From positions 71,504-124,285 of the forward strand of contig NW_003116456.1 of NCBI RefSeq assembly GCF_000003605.2: a stretch of 52,782 nt of DNA, given 5' to 3'. The notes beneath the pieces were generated by a model, which ran no database searches, had not been told where the DNA came from, and saw only the letters and a list, made by a program, of their open reading frames with translations. This document shows, piece by piece, positions 11,998-23,639 of this stretch. The stretch is from Saccoglossus kowalevskii (lineage: Eukaryota; Hemichordata; Enteropneusta; Harrimaniidae). The stretch's first letter is position 1; every line of letters begins with the position of its first letter. The position numbers and the translations under genes are program-made.

Positions 11998-14389
11998 TGT
12001 CTATGGGATCACGGTAACAACAAAAGTAAGGGCTAGTAACGGTTGTGGAATCTACTACGTACACTGATGCATCTCGTAAGCGTCTTGGCACAGGGCGCCC
12101 TCTGCGATTAACTTCTATTTTGTTTTGAAGTTAATAACTATCTGGTTGCTTGGCGATCTTGAGCCTCATGGCGACCGGACATCCGACGTGTAGCTCACTC
12201 CAGTCGTTTTCATTTGCCTATTTCGATGGTGTTCGTAACAGATCACATTCACAACAACCTTCTGCAAGCTCTAACCCCCTCCCGACCCATCAATTCCACA
12301 TAAACTTACTAGTACATTGCACAAGCAATCAACATCATGGGATGCGCTGAAGACCAGCCGCAAGATAACCCCGATTTCATCGATATAATTTTATTAAAAT
12401 ATCAAGACGTAATTCCAATATTCGAAATATATTATGTAACGGCTAATGATACGACTAGTTATTGTCTTTTTTCTCGTTTTGGAACGTCAGAATACGTAAG
12501 CAAGGGTGGGAATCTATGGTGGGAAATAATAATGTATACAAATTCTAAGCTGAGCAAAACTACAAAGGACACGTGACTCACACTGTTCATTGAGGAATAA
12601 TGAACTCGATGTGAAAAAGACCAACAAAGGCCAAGCGTTTGAAACCTCCCACGTTACTGGGTGAATACAATGTTCTACTTTCAAGTGAATGTTTTGAATT
12701 GAGATACAAGTATATCAATTAAAGCACACAATGACACCAGATATAATACTAGTTATATTGCGTTCGTGTCCTCATTTATATTTTTAGTGAAATAGAGATG
12801 TAAAATAAAACAAATTTTCCGTTGTAGAGTATTATTTATCAGAGATGGTGGTTTATGTTTGGCTATGCATGTTTTATAATTTTTTTAACGTCATTGACAA
12901 GTACATTGTATAACAAATTAAACTCAGGCGAACTCTTTATTGATGTTATTTTACATTTGGTAAATGTTTGTCCGGCTATTTTTTTGGAAACCGTCCAAGT
13001 AAATTTTGGTAAATACTGTCTGTGACAAAAAATACAAATTGTTCGTAACAATTCGTATAATACACTGTATAAAGATGCCACACTGAATTAAATACTGTTT
13101 TTAAGTCGATAAAATATGCAAAAATGTGTTACCTTCTGTTTATATATTTTTTTAGGAAGTTGTTTTAAAATAAAAAATGTGGTCTCTGGTTCGCATTTTT
13201 AAATGTTATCTCCCTGTACATAGCTGGTTAGTCGTTGAAAAGAGCGATTCTCATGTAGTTGGTAGATATATATTTTCATCTGTTACGGGAAAGAAGACAC
13301 ACACTCAGACTGTTTATCCTTTAGTCTACGATCAATTATTCTTTTAAAAAGAAAGAAGGGTTTTAAGTGAATAAGTACGTGTTTACTGGTATCAAAAACA
13401 GTGATATCTATGTAGCAATACCGGTGTCGCATCATGGCGAATTTACATTAATATTAACGCGTTAGTTCGACGTAATCCAACCAGTAATCACTTCACTTAA
13501 AATAAGTGAGTGGTTTATGAATGGCGTGAAACCGTCCGGGAATTATTCCTTGGTTAGAGGCACGCAGGCGCATTGTGGGTGTTTACATTGTTGGAATTTT
13601 TAACCAATTGCAATTACATATATAAGTTTGCATTTGATTGAAAGCTGGGCTCCGGTATTCACAAAATTATAAATTAAAAAACGAGTTTTTGTTTTTACTG
13701 TAATTCGTTTATTTCAGTTTTAATGGCAACAAAGGCGACTTGGACACTGAATTAAAAAAGAGAGGCAGTGGCCAATGTCAAAAAGACACAGAAGATGCGT
13801 ACCGAAATTTTCGACTTATGATATATTAAACAAACATAATTTTTTTCTTTAAAGTGGCTCAAATCAACAAAATACGTTAAACAGGGGAACGTATTATAGA
13901 TTCAGTATAGTTTGGTGATGTAAGCCGCAAGACAAATTTATATAAATAATAATAATACTTTTTTTAAAAATTAAGTCTTGCATTCACTTCTTAGGTATCC
14001 ATAACAGGTAAATGAATTTGCATTTTATCACCATATCTACTGATGATGACAACAATTTACCATATCTACTGATGATGACAACAATTCATCCATGTATATG
14101 CAAATGTTTTCCGACTCATAGCAGTATTTATTAAAGCACATTAAGTTGGAATAACTCTAGTGATTTGGGAATAAAACAAATAAATATAATTGTTAGTCTT
14201 ACTCTAGACAAATATAATTTTACTTTTTTAAATTTTTTGATAAAAAATCACTCAGTTTATTTCAACCCCGTGTGATTATGATACCTCGCATGCATATGAC
14301 TAAACTCTCTGCACAGACTCATGCGCTTCTGACCTAATAAACACTTGTAATGTAACAGTTTTCTTTAATTTGAATGCTTAGCAATTCTT
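11998..14389. other. Intergenic sequence, weak ORFs only
   Basis: A 9-bp inverted repeat, ATTAACTTC/GAAGTTAAT, lies at 12107-12135. At 12337-12576 an ATG in good context (A at -3, G at +4) opens a 79-codon frame beginning MGCAEDQPQDNPDFIDIILL. It has no recognisable family, no splice support and ends in low-complexity sequence, so it is not called as a gene. The rest shows no gene. Confidence 0.45.
14031..14088. repeat. Direct tandem duplication of 29 bp
   Basis: Two nearly identical 29-bp units beginning ccatatctactgatgatgac lie side by side, a recent slippage-type duplication. Confidence 0.9.
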
Positions 14390-14972
14390 ATAAAATAACT
14401 GACTACTATCCTCCCTGTGTACGGGTACCGCTATAGCGTGTCATGGACACATAACCGTTGCCATGGTGAACGCATATCTCGGTAGGGTAGCACAAGTCAA
14501 GGAATTAACGAGGTTCATGCCGCGAATATTGGATCAAATAAGGTGTCATTATTTTGACGGGGTTTTCTTGATAAGGTGATTAAAAGCAATAATGAGCAGC
14601 ACCGCGGTACCCATATTTATCGCAGTAGAGAGCGCCACCGCACACGCAAGAGATACAACCGAACCCTATAATTTTCTCAGCATTCCTAGACAATACAAGA
14701 CAATGGCGTCATACATAGAAAGGATTTAACAAGAGAATAGCCATGGTTACTATGGTAATATTGATAAACACGATAAAAACATTAAAGTTAATTTTATTCA
14801 TGAATTTATTATTCCTCCGTGAAAAGCTCCCTGTGGTCATGAAAGCAAAATCCAATTCGGTGATTAGTCAGAAGTTTGATGTGAATTATTTCGACCAATC
14901 AGTTAGTAGTTTATTTATACACTCTCAGCAATGAATGTTTATTTATTTATTGTTGCCATGACATTAACACGA

Positions 14973-15005
14973 TATACTTAAAAACCAATTCATTTTTTGT
15001 TCAAT
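14973..15005 (+). promoter_or_regulatory. Core promoter of GC-A (TATA box and initiator)
   Basis: TATACTTAA begins at 14973 and an initiator-like TTCAATATT has its A at 15003, 30 bp downstream, which is canonical TATA-to-start spacing. The same arrangement, with an AACCAAT between the elements, occurs in copy B at 28137-28168 although surrounding non-coding DNA has diverged. Assignment is by position and paralogue conservation, with no transcript evidence. Confidence 0.6.
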
Positions 15006-15060
15006 ATTCGTCACAGGGCAGAGACGTCCGTCTTTCGATCATCAATTTCCTGAAAAAAAG
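15003..15060 (+). other. Predicted 5'UTR exon of GC-A
   Basis: From the predicted start at 15003 the sequence runs without an ATG to AAAAAG at 15060, followed by a GTATCAG donor. Copy B has the equivalent donor, AAAG then GTATCAG, at 28208. The exon would be joined to the acceptor at 17035-17036, five bases before the start codon, leaving a 1.97-kb first intron. This is inference from paralogue conservation. Confidence 0.5.
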
Positions 15061-15212
15061 GTATCAGTATATTAATATCAGCGGTCTCTTTGTGTATTTC
15101 TTAGTATTTGTATACATCAAACACGGAGTTCGTAGTGTTTCATGCCCCAAGCCTGGAGTTTTTGATATTTATATTTACGTGAACATCTCGGTCCGAGCCA
15201 TGTTACCAGATA

Positions 15213-15278
15213 ATAATAGACAGTGAGGAGTCATTCGTTTCTATTATAATAGACAGTGAGGAGTCATTCGTTTCTATT
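15213..15278. repeat. Direct tandem duplication of 33 bp
   Basis: Two identical 33-bp units starting ataatagacagtgaggagtc lie in the predicted first intron of GC-A. Identity suggests a very recent event. No matching duplication was seen in copy B. Confidence 0.9.
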
Positions 15279-17041
15279 ATAATACATCTAACAGTCAAAA
15301 AATTGAATCTATGTGCATATGGTTAAGAGTCGGAAGCGGCGGGAGTCGATGACGCTCACAAACAAATGAAACGCGAAAACAGACGAATGGTTACCAGACG
15401 AACCATAATAATATATAGCTTTATAATCTTGTCACCTGAAGGCGATGACATAAAAACGCTTTCCAAACTTCATATCTTGAACTTTATATTACGGAAATCA
15501 ATAATTCAAGGAGATACGAAATGTTATTGAGCCTTTAACTGTTACATTGATATGTAATGCTTGAGTCGTACTCCGAGATATTTTGTATATTTGAGTTTTT
15601 ATTCAGAATGCACAATGAATTGATTTATATGATTATTGCTACACCCCTTCCAAAACAGTACGTCAATTTCCACGTTGGGCAATAACGCCGACTGCGATTC
15701 TCGTTGCCAAGAAAATGCCAAGTAACACTCAAGTACACTTTGTAAATAATTTTAGTCAGACTTTCAAAGATTGGATCATGTTTTTTTTACTGTTAGCATA
15801 TTGTATATGACCATATTTACTAATATTTACTAATATTTATGCATGTAAATATAATTAAGGACTCGTGGGACTCCCGACCATCATTGCTTAATCAGTGTAT
15901 AATAACCATTTATAACAAATCCACGTGAATATATAATTTTTATCACGATTGTATACATTAACAGTGACATATTATCCTATCTATGCATGGCTGTTGTTGA
16001 GAGATATAAGTGTGATCCCGAAGTGTAGTAAGTTAATTGGAGTGAATCATTACAGTTAAGAATTAATCAGACCCTGTGCACTCTGTTGCCACAATCAGAT
16101 CAACGTACTATAATAAAGATTTTGCACTTTCTTTTTTATAGAGGAAAAAACAGTATTTTACCAGCATTTTTCAGTTATACTTCTAGTCAAATGAAATTCT
16201 AAAATATCGAGAATATAACAGATTATGTTTTGTCTTTAATCACATGTAATCGGTAATCATGAGAATTATTATTCATAAGCACATGGAATATATTTGTTAT
16301 GCAATATTCTTGATATTTCTTAATTCACTCAAAATCAGTTGTTTTCAGGTTCCCCCCCCCCCCAAAAAAAACTAATAATTTCACAATGTAGAAAACAGAA
16401 AGTCGTAGTGTTTCAATGTGCCCAGTGTCAGTGGAACATTCTACAGCCTACGATAAGCTAGACTTCATATCCTCTATGTTATATGTGCTTATAATCTTTT
16501 TTATGTGCCCCTTATCGATGGAACCTTTTATAACCAAGGCGATTTTACATCGTGTTTATCTTGTTCTCGCTATGTGCACCAGTTTCAGGTCTCCTGTATC
16601 AGTGGAACCCACTATAACCTGAGGTGAAGCCAAATGTGTTCTGAGCAGTATAATTCGTTTCTTGTTGTAATGATGCTTAACTGAGACCCAGGTGTTCGAA
16701 TAGGTTACCACTGTTTAAATGAGTGCAAAATAACAGTGTAAGTGGGACTGCATCTTGAAGTGTGGCTTGGTCTTAGTGAGACCTTGGTTAATAAGTAAGC
16801 CCCCAAGTGTTGCCTGGGCCTACTAACATCCTAGTGTTACTTGGTCTTAGTGACACCCCAGTCTGTTGAAACCTTAGCGTGGGCTGGTTTTAGATTAGTG
16901 AGAAACAAGAGTAGCGATCATTGAAATGTTAACATTGAATCAGTAAATGCATATTCATGCCTTTTATAGAGACACGTTTTGTTTACACTCAGAAATGTTC
17001 CTGCTGAAATTTGTTGTGTTTTTTATATTCATCTAGCAAAA

Positions 17042-20000
17042 ATGTCAGCTACAGCTCTTCGTAAAAAACTGGAAGATGGGTTGGAGACAATTAGCCAGTC
17101 GAGTGTGGGATCAATGGCGAAGGTGGACCATACACTCAGGACGCTTCTCCAATCTGAAGAAAAGGGTTGCCGCGCCCTCTGTGGTGGGAACCCATTAACA
17201 CAATCTGGCAAGGTGAAACAAATGATCCGTATGATGGGCCTGACCATGGTGCCTGTCATAGCACTTATTGGTCTTGCTCTAAATGACCTGACCACAACGT
17301 TACGAGAGAATGAAGAAGCCTACAATATCCGTCAAATCATCTTCTTCAGCAGAGATATCGGGAATCTGCTACATCGCTTACAGAACGAACGTGATATGAC
17401 CACGCTACATATTAGCACGCTGGGACCAGTGACAAAACAGTTCCTGAGCGATGCATACCCTGACACAGACTCGGCACTAGATGCTATGGACCAATGGCCA
17501 GTGAGGGAAAAGCAGGATCTTACACAGTTTCAGAGCAAGATTGAATTCCAGAAGTACCTTGATGATCACCGTGTCTATCTCGATGGGTCAAACTCCTCCA
17601 TTTATGACGAAGTGGAATTCTACACAAACACCATCCGGGTTTTTATCTCGTGGCTTTACCAGAACGTCGTCAACTCGTCTGGCAGAGATGGAATTTGGCG
17701 ACAGTTGGTAGCATACCAATTAGTGATAGTTGCTAAAGAAGACATAGGTAACAACAAACATTTACTAATTGATCGTTAGATTCACCGTATCGAAGCCACA
17801 AGTTGTGATAAAATAAAATTCCTAGCCCACTTTTATTTTAACCATTATATGAACCCATATTTTATAATATGGAAAAAAGATGAAGTGAACATTTATGTGA
17901 TTGATGTGATTAATATTTTAACTGTAGGAAACCTAAACCAATGCTACAGCGTTATCGAATAATATACATGCCTCCATACGGGGATCTTGCTCAGTAAACC
18001 TCTCAGATATCTTCCAGGGCTGATTAATAATACCCATTATACTTTCTAGCCGAGCTATTTTACAGATCTTTTTCAGACAAGCTTTTAACCTCAAGTCCCC
18101 AGTAATCCAAAGTAAAATTGTAGGAAGTGAATCGCCCTATTTCGCCACGACTAGGTCGGACAACAGTACCTGGTAAAAATCTAAATGTTAATTTGAATAC
18201 TGTAACTCTTTGCTTACAGGAGTGGAAAGAACTCTTGGTGGTATTTTTTACACAAATGGGAGATTTCGAAAATACAATGACTATCTATGGTATATGGAAA
18301 AATGGGCTAAGGGTAATGGTAACTTTGAAGCTTCTGCAAAGTATGAACCAAACATTTTGAACATGTACAAAGATTCGATTGACAAACTTGATTCGACTAT
18401 AACTCAGAGCGTGGCAGAAATGCGAAACACAATAAGACTGAACAGCGCCACCAACGAAGCCTCGTGGAGAACAGGTACAATGTGGTTCGATAACATGACA
18501 TATTACATGGATGTCATGTCCAACATTCAGGATGCACTCGCTGTAAAGATCCTTAGTGAGTTAGATTCTCAAATACAGGAGGATCTCGTTCAGCTTGGGA
18601 TCAGCATTGGTATATTGGTGTTCGTGCTTCTGATGTGTCCGATCATTATTAACTCGGTTTATAGCCTCACTGACCGTATACAGCAGTATGCAATCACCTT
18701 GGTAGATCAGACAGCCCAGTTGCAGAGAGAACGTAAACGCAACGATTCACTGCTCTATCAGATGCTTCCACAGGCTGTTGCCGAACGACTCAAGAAAAAC
18801 AAAGACGTCCTGGCTGAATCCTTCGAGGAAGTCACCATCTTCTTCTCAGATGTCGTGGGATTTTCAGCCATCTGTGCAGAAAGTTCTCCTCTGCAAGTTG
18901 TACGCATGCTCAACAGTATCTATACTTTATTTGATTCCCGGATTGAGCAATATGACGTGTACAAAGTGGAAACAATCGGGGATTCATACATGGTTGCATC
19001 AGGTGTGTACAGCATTATATCTTGTGTCACGCTTCCTCCATAACACATAGAACGGCTGAACTAGAATTTAACTTTGCATTTCGAGTTAATTTCTAAAGAT
19101 TTATTAGTGTCTGCTATATGAAAATTCGATTAGTATCACTAAACGAAAATTGCAGTATCTATTTAAGAATTTTCCGGATTCGCTCATGTTTCGAATCATT
19201 GCGAATCGGAGACGAATATGTGTGAAGCTACACGCATTGGAACACTATAATTAGAAAAGCATTAGTAAATTAAATTCGACAAGTAGTAAATTGGGAAACC
19301 AACGCGTTAAGATGCGCTTAGCGGATATGAATTCGTAAGAGCGAACGATGGGTGTTTGATACAAAGTAGTATTTCCCGCCTCGCAATTCACACTCAAATT
19401 CATACAGTTGTCACAAAGCTCCCAATAATATGTTAGGAATGGTTTTTAACTTTACTCTTTGAACGCCATCATTTACTAACCAAATTGTCAGTGCAACATT
19501 TTTATACATTTTCGAACCCATATAAATCTTTTTGGAAAGGATTGTTTTTAGCGTTGAAACAAATGAACAGATACCATTATACATTTTGTTTAATCACGTT
19601 GTTTTGTGACATCATTCAGGTTTTTGAATATTGTCACCGAGATCTCGTTCAGGGCGAGAGAGCCACGAGACTTAATGTTTATGCCCCTCAAATAGTTATA
19701 ATTTAGAGAATTAGAACACTGAGCGTGATGACTGAAAAAAAAAAGAACTGAATAACTATTTGAAGCCTGACAGCAAATTGAATTCTCGTCACGGTAGCAT
19801 CTCGATTGCAACGAGATTTCGGCGGACGTTTTAAATCTTTTGGAGGCTGATGTGTCATGTATTTTGTAAATGTCTCATTTTATAGGTTTGCCTCGACGCA
19901 ATGGTAAACGCCACGTTGGCGAGATTGCTACTATGTCCCTAGACATTCTACATCATATCGGTACAATGGAGATAGCTCATTTACCTGGAGTTAGAATGAA

Positions 20001-21201
20001 GTTACGTATTGGAATGCATACTGGTAAGACATCAGTGATCGCCCTTCTATAATATAATTATATTTTTATGATCCTCTTCTGAGGCAAAACTACATGCGTT
20101 GACTACTCTGAGATTCATAATTTTATTAATACTTTTTTCCTTGAATACATTATATGGTTTATGTTAATTACTAATGCATAATGACTATACATTGTATTAT
20201 TGTTGCAGGCCCCGTGGTGGCTGGGGTTGTTGGCGCAAAGGCGCCTAGGTATTGTCTGTTTGGTGACACAGTTAATACGGCCTCAAGAATGGAATCTAAT
20301 GGCGGGGGTAAGGTGTATTTAAAATTATGGCTATCAGTTACTCTTAACAAATGAACACCAAACATCCGGTTCCAGTACGATAACTGTCTTGTTATTTGTT
20401 GAAAATTAGTAGGTGTTATGGAGTTCACATTGACAGTAAATTAACTAATTAACAGGTTGTTTAATTAATTTAAACTATGCTTATGAATTACAGCTTGAGG
20501 GAGATCGTGTGACGTCTCACGTCTCACAACCACCCAATACCACATGACAGAAATAAACCAATTAACCAGTCGTATTGCATGTTTCACTGTTTGCAGATAA
20601 CAGAATTCATCTTTCACATAGCTCATTTTGTGCTCTAAATTATCTTGGTGGATATCATATGGTGAAAAGAGGAGAGATCGCCATCAAGGTAACCTACATC
20701 CAGATAGTGCTCAATGTTTCTTTTATACAACGACGAGAGTTGTGAATTCACGCAATTATCTCCCTATAATCGTGTTTATTCCGATAAATAGATCATACAT
20801 TCAATACATGTACATCTTTCATGCATGTTGCGCCCTCTAGCGACAAGGCATTTTTGTGACGTGATACAAGATGGCCGTTCACAGGGTCGATATTGTTTTG
20901 ATCTGTTGTGGTTTGTAACATCTACTGTACTATATTAATGACAATGTTATTTAATCATTCTCAGGGCAAAGGAAAAATGCCTACATTTTGGCTGACTCGC
21001 AAGGAAGGATTAGAATACGAGACAGTTGGCACGCTGCCAAATGACCCGGCTGTTGAAAGATCGGAGAGTGGCGACTTGTCGGTTTACAATCCGCGACAAA
21101 GCTCTGAATCTACCCCGGGGTCACGGTACCTAGAAAAACCTGTTAGGAACGGGGGAGAATCCGTCCACGATATAATCAAGTCTGGTTCACCGGCCCCCTA
21201 G
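17042..21201 (+). CDS. NIT-domain receptor guanylate cyclase, copy A (GC-A)
   Basis: Six exons give 684 aa: 17042-17747, 18220-19002, 19886-20023, 20209-20307, 20597-20688 and 20965-21201. All introns are GT-AG, with phases 1,1,1,1,0. Start: ATG at 17042 lies five bases after an acceptor shared with copy B, whereas upstream in-frame sequence differs between copies. Order: cytosolic N-terminus; TM helix at about 61-83; NIT ectodomain with signature LQNERD (113-118) and sequons N184, N211 and N327; TM helix 361-385; signalling helix with [11 protein letters not shown]; cyclase domain from about 436. Catalytic residues are present: metal-binding D446 (FFSDVVGF) and D490, guanine-recognising E486 (KVETIGD) and C558, and N565 and R569 ([12 protein letters not shown]). 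The kinase-homology domain of natriuretic-type receptors is absent. Predicted role: cGMP synthesis in response to an extracellular nitrate, nitrite or NO-related signal; the ligand is inferred from the domain only. Confidence 0.93.
19637..19822. mobile_element. Small MITE-like element in GC-A intron 2
   Basis: Imperfect terminal inverted repeats: left ccgagatctcgtt, right aacgagatttcgg, continuing imperfectly inward. A related element with similar ends and size is at 40057-40214. The element is 186 bp and non-coding, and lies just upstream of exon 3 of GC-A. Confidence 0.55.
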
Positions 21202-21356
21202 CCGAAGACCGTTATCCACCACCGACGTTACATGTGCATAATGGCAAATTGGTTTGGTGTGCTCCTACAACCACTACTACTACTACAGCATATGCACACC
21301 ATAGGAGACATTGAGCATAATGGGTATGGTAAAGTGTTTATCAAACCTATAATGAC

Positions 21357-21362
21357 AATAAA
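21357..21362 (+). terminator. Polyadenylation signal AATAAA for GC-A
   Basis: This is an AATAAA in sense orientation, about 155 bases beyond the GC-A stop codon. Confidence 0.5.
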
Positions 21363-21429
21363 GATGCGACCCACGTTCAAGGTCACTTATTTTCAAAAAA
21401 TACTAGTGTTTTACATTTCTTACGTTTGA

Positions 21430-22787
21430 TAAACATTTATCAATTTCAAAATTCAACCCAAAATGAGAAATTTTGGTTTCAGATGACAACATTACGCACT
21501 GCACTGTTTGATTGGCTAGTAGGATTTAACTGAAATGTATACTTATTTATAAAACAATTAAGGAATTGCGTTTGTGGGCATATTCTTAACCTTTAAAATA
21601 ATAGTATGTGTTTTTACAATTTTCACTCAAAAAACACTTAAGCAAACGAAATTGCATTGTAGTTTCAGACTTCATGTCTATTGTTGTCAACATTTAAGCA
21701 AAACTAGGGTGATAACCGTGTCCAACTTTTATGTAACTCTGTGGCGCTGTTCATTTGCAATTCGTATTTAAAGTGACGACTTCTGCATTTATGAATGCAT
21801 TGCCACTATTGATGTAAGGATTAATTCTGTTTTGTTTACGTCCCTCCAAACCCGAGATGGTATATTATGAAAAGCATCTGTGAAAGAATTGGATTTACCG
21901 GTACCTGCAAACCTATTGTAAAGTTGTGCATATAGTTTGGAAAGGTAGAAATAAGTAATTTGCATAAAAAAATGGGTGGCCTTGTTTTAATATTGTATAA
22001 AATCATAATCGTGTTTAATATCACTGTTGAGTATATAATACGGTTATGAAATCTGTCGAAAACAAAACAATGAGAAAATATGGGCCATGGACATGGGTTT
22101 CACGTTTAAAGTGTTCCTGTCGCTGTGCAGCGCACATTAAACACACACGGTTTCACACACCTGGCGTATTATTGCATCTTGATATACACGCGAAATGAAA
22201 TGCAGTATTGAATGAATTAGTTTGTTAGTTATCCAGATAATCTATATAATTTTGAATAATACGCTGTTTTGAATAATATTTGCATGTTTTATTTTATGTA
22301 TATATATATTCCAATTATTGTTGAAAAATAATAATTTTAATTCTTTATTATGTCTTCTTATAACAGTAGCCCACAACTTAACATTATTTTTACGTCACAT
22401 GACTATTTATCTTGGGCATATTTCTGCAATTGTAATTTATGACCCCCAAGTTTCTTTTCATTCTTTCTTGAATAAAAACAACCACAAATTTATCGATTTT
22501 GCAATGAATAGTATCCAACCAATATCAGGATGTAAACTGAAACAAATAGTAAAATAAAGAATGGGTATATTTCGAAATGGCAGCAAAGTTTGTCAATATT
22601 AAAAGGATTTTTACAATTCAAGTTCCCATGGTAATTTTATTCTATGTCTAAAATTGTTGTCTAATTGGGTTCTTTTTGTTATTATGAGTTATTTCAAAAA
22701 TGATAAAAATCAATTCTAACAAAACGTTGTTCTATAACTATCGATTGTTGAATATAATAGTTGGACAATTGTCTCTGTAACATATAA
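21430..22787. other. Intergenic, no gene seen
   Basis: AT-rich sequence with only short frames on both strands and no recognisable exon or RNA gene. It runs into the assembly gap. Confidence 0.6.
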
Positions 22788-23638
22788 NNNNNNNNNNNNN
22801 NNNNNNNNNNNNNNNNNNNNNNNNNNNNNNNNNNNNNNNNNNNNNNNNNNNNNNNNNNNNNNNNNNNNNNNNNNNNNNNNNNNNNNNNNNNNNNNNNNNN
22901 NNNNNNNNNNNNNNNNNNNNNNNNNNNNNNNNNNNNNNNNNNNNNNNNNNNNNNNNNNNNNNNNNNNNNNNNNNNNNNNNNNNNNNNNNNNNNNNNNNNN
23001 NNNNNNNNNNNNNNNNNNNNNNNNNNNNNNNNNNNNNNNNNNNNNNNNNNNNNNNNNNNNNNNNNNNNNNNNNNNNNNNNNNNNNNNNNNNNNNNNNNNN
23101 NNNNNNNNNNNNNNNNNNNNNNNNNNNNNNNNNNNNNNNNNNNNNNNNNNNNNNNNNNNNNNNNNNNNNNNNNNNNNNNNNNNNNNNNNNNNNNNNNNNN
23201 NNNNNNNNNNNNNNNNNNNNNNNNNNNNNNNNNNNNNNNNNNNNNNNNNNNNNNNNNNNNNNNNNNNNNNNNNNNNNNNNNNNNNNNNNNNNNNNNNNNN
23301 NNNNNNNNNNNNNNNNNNNNNNNNNNNNNNNNNNNNNNNNNNNNNNNNNNNNNNNNNNNNNNNNNNNNNNNNNNNNNNNNNNNNNNNNNNNNNNNNNNNN
23401 NNNNNNNNNNNNNNNNNNNNNNNNNNNNNNNNNNNNNNNNNNNNNNNNNNNNNNNNNNNNNNNNNNNNNNNNNNNNNNNNNNNNNNNNNNNNNNNNNNNN
23501 NNNNNNNNNNNNNNNNNNNNNNNNNNNNNNNNNNNNNNNNNNNNNNNNNNNNNNNNNNNNNNNNNNNNNNNNNNNNNNNNNNNNNNNNNNNNNNNNNNNN
23601 NNNNNNNNNNNNNNNNNNNNNNNNNNNNNNNNNNNNNN
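22788..23638. other. Assembly gap (851 N)
   Basis: A run of N. The right edge lies directly in a tandem repeat, which probably caused the break. Content unknown. Confidence 0.99.
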
Positions 23639-23639
23639 G

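Larger units (their letters stand above)
14390..21430 (+). repeat. Segmental duplication, copy A (contains GC-A)
   Basis: This segment matches 25340-36380 in the same order. The region at 14400-14530 (gttgccatggtgaacgcat) corresponds to 25350-25500. The region at 14615 (atcgcagtagagag) corresponds to 27775. The promoter at 14960-15070 corresponds to 28125-28215, and all six cyclase exons match. The duplication therefore carried gene, promoter and upstream DNA together. Copy B is longer because of insertions at about 25.5-27.75 kb and in intron 1. Confidence 0.8.

Noticed and set aside
17029-17295. Antisense frame over cyclase exon 1, also present in copy B at 31992-32324
   Set aside because: It is the shadow of a conserved coding exon; its conservation follows from the sense gene.
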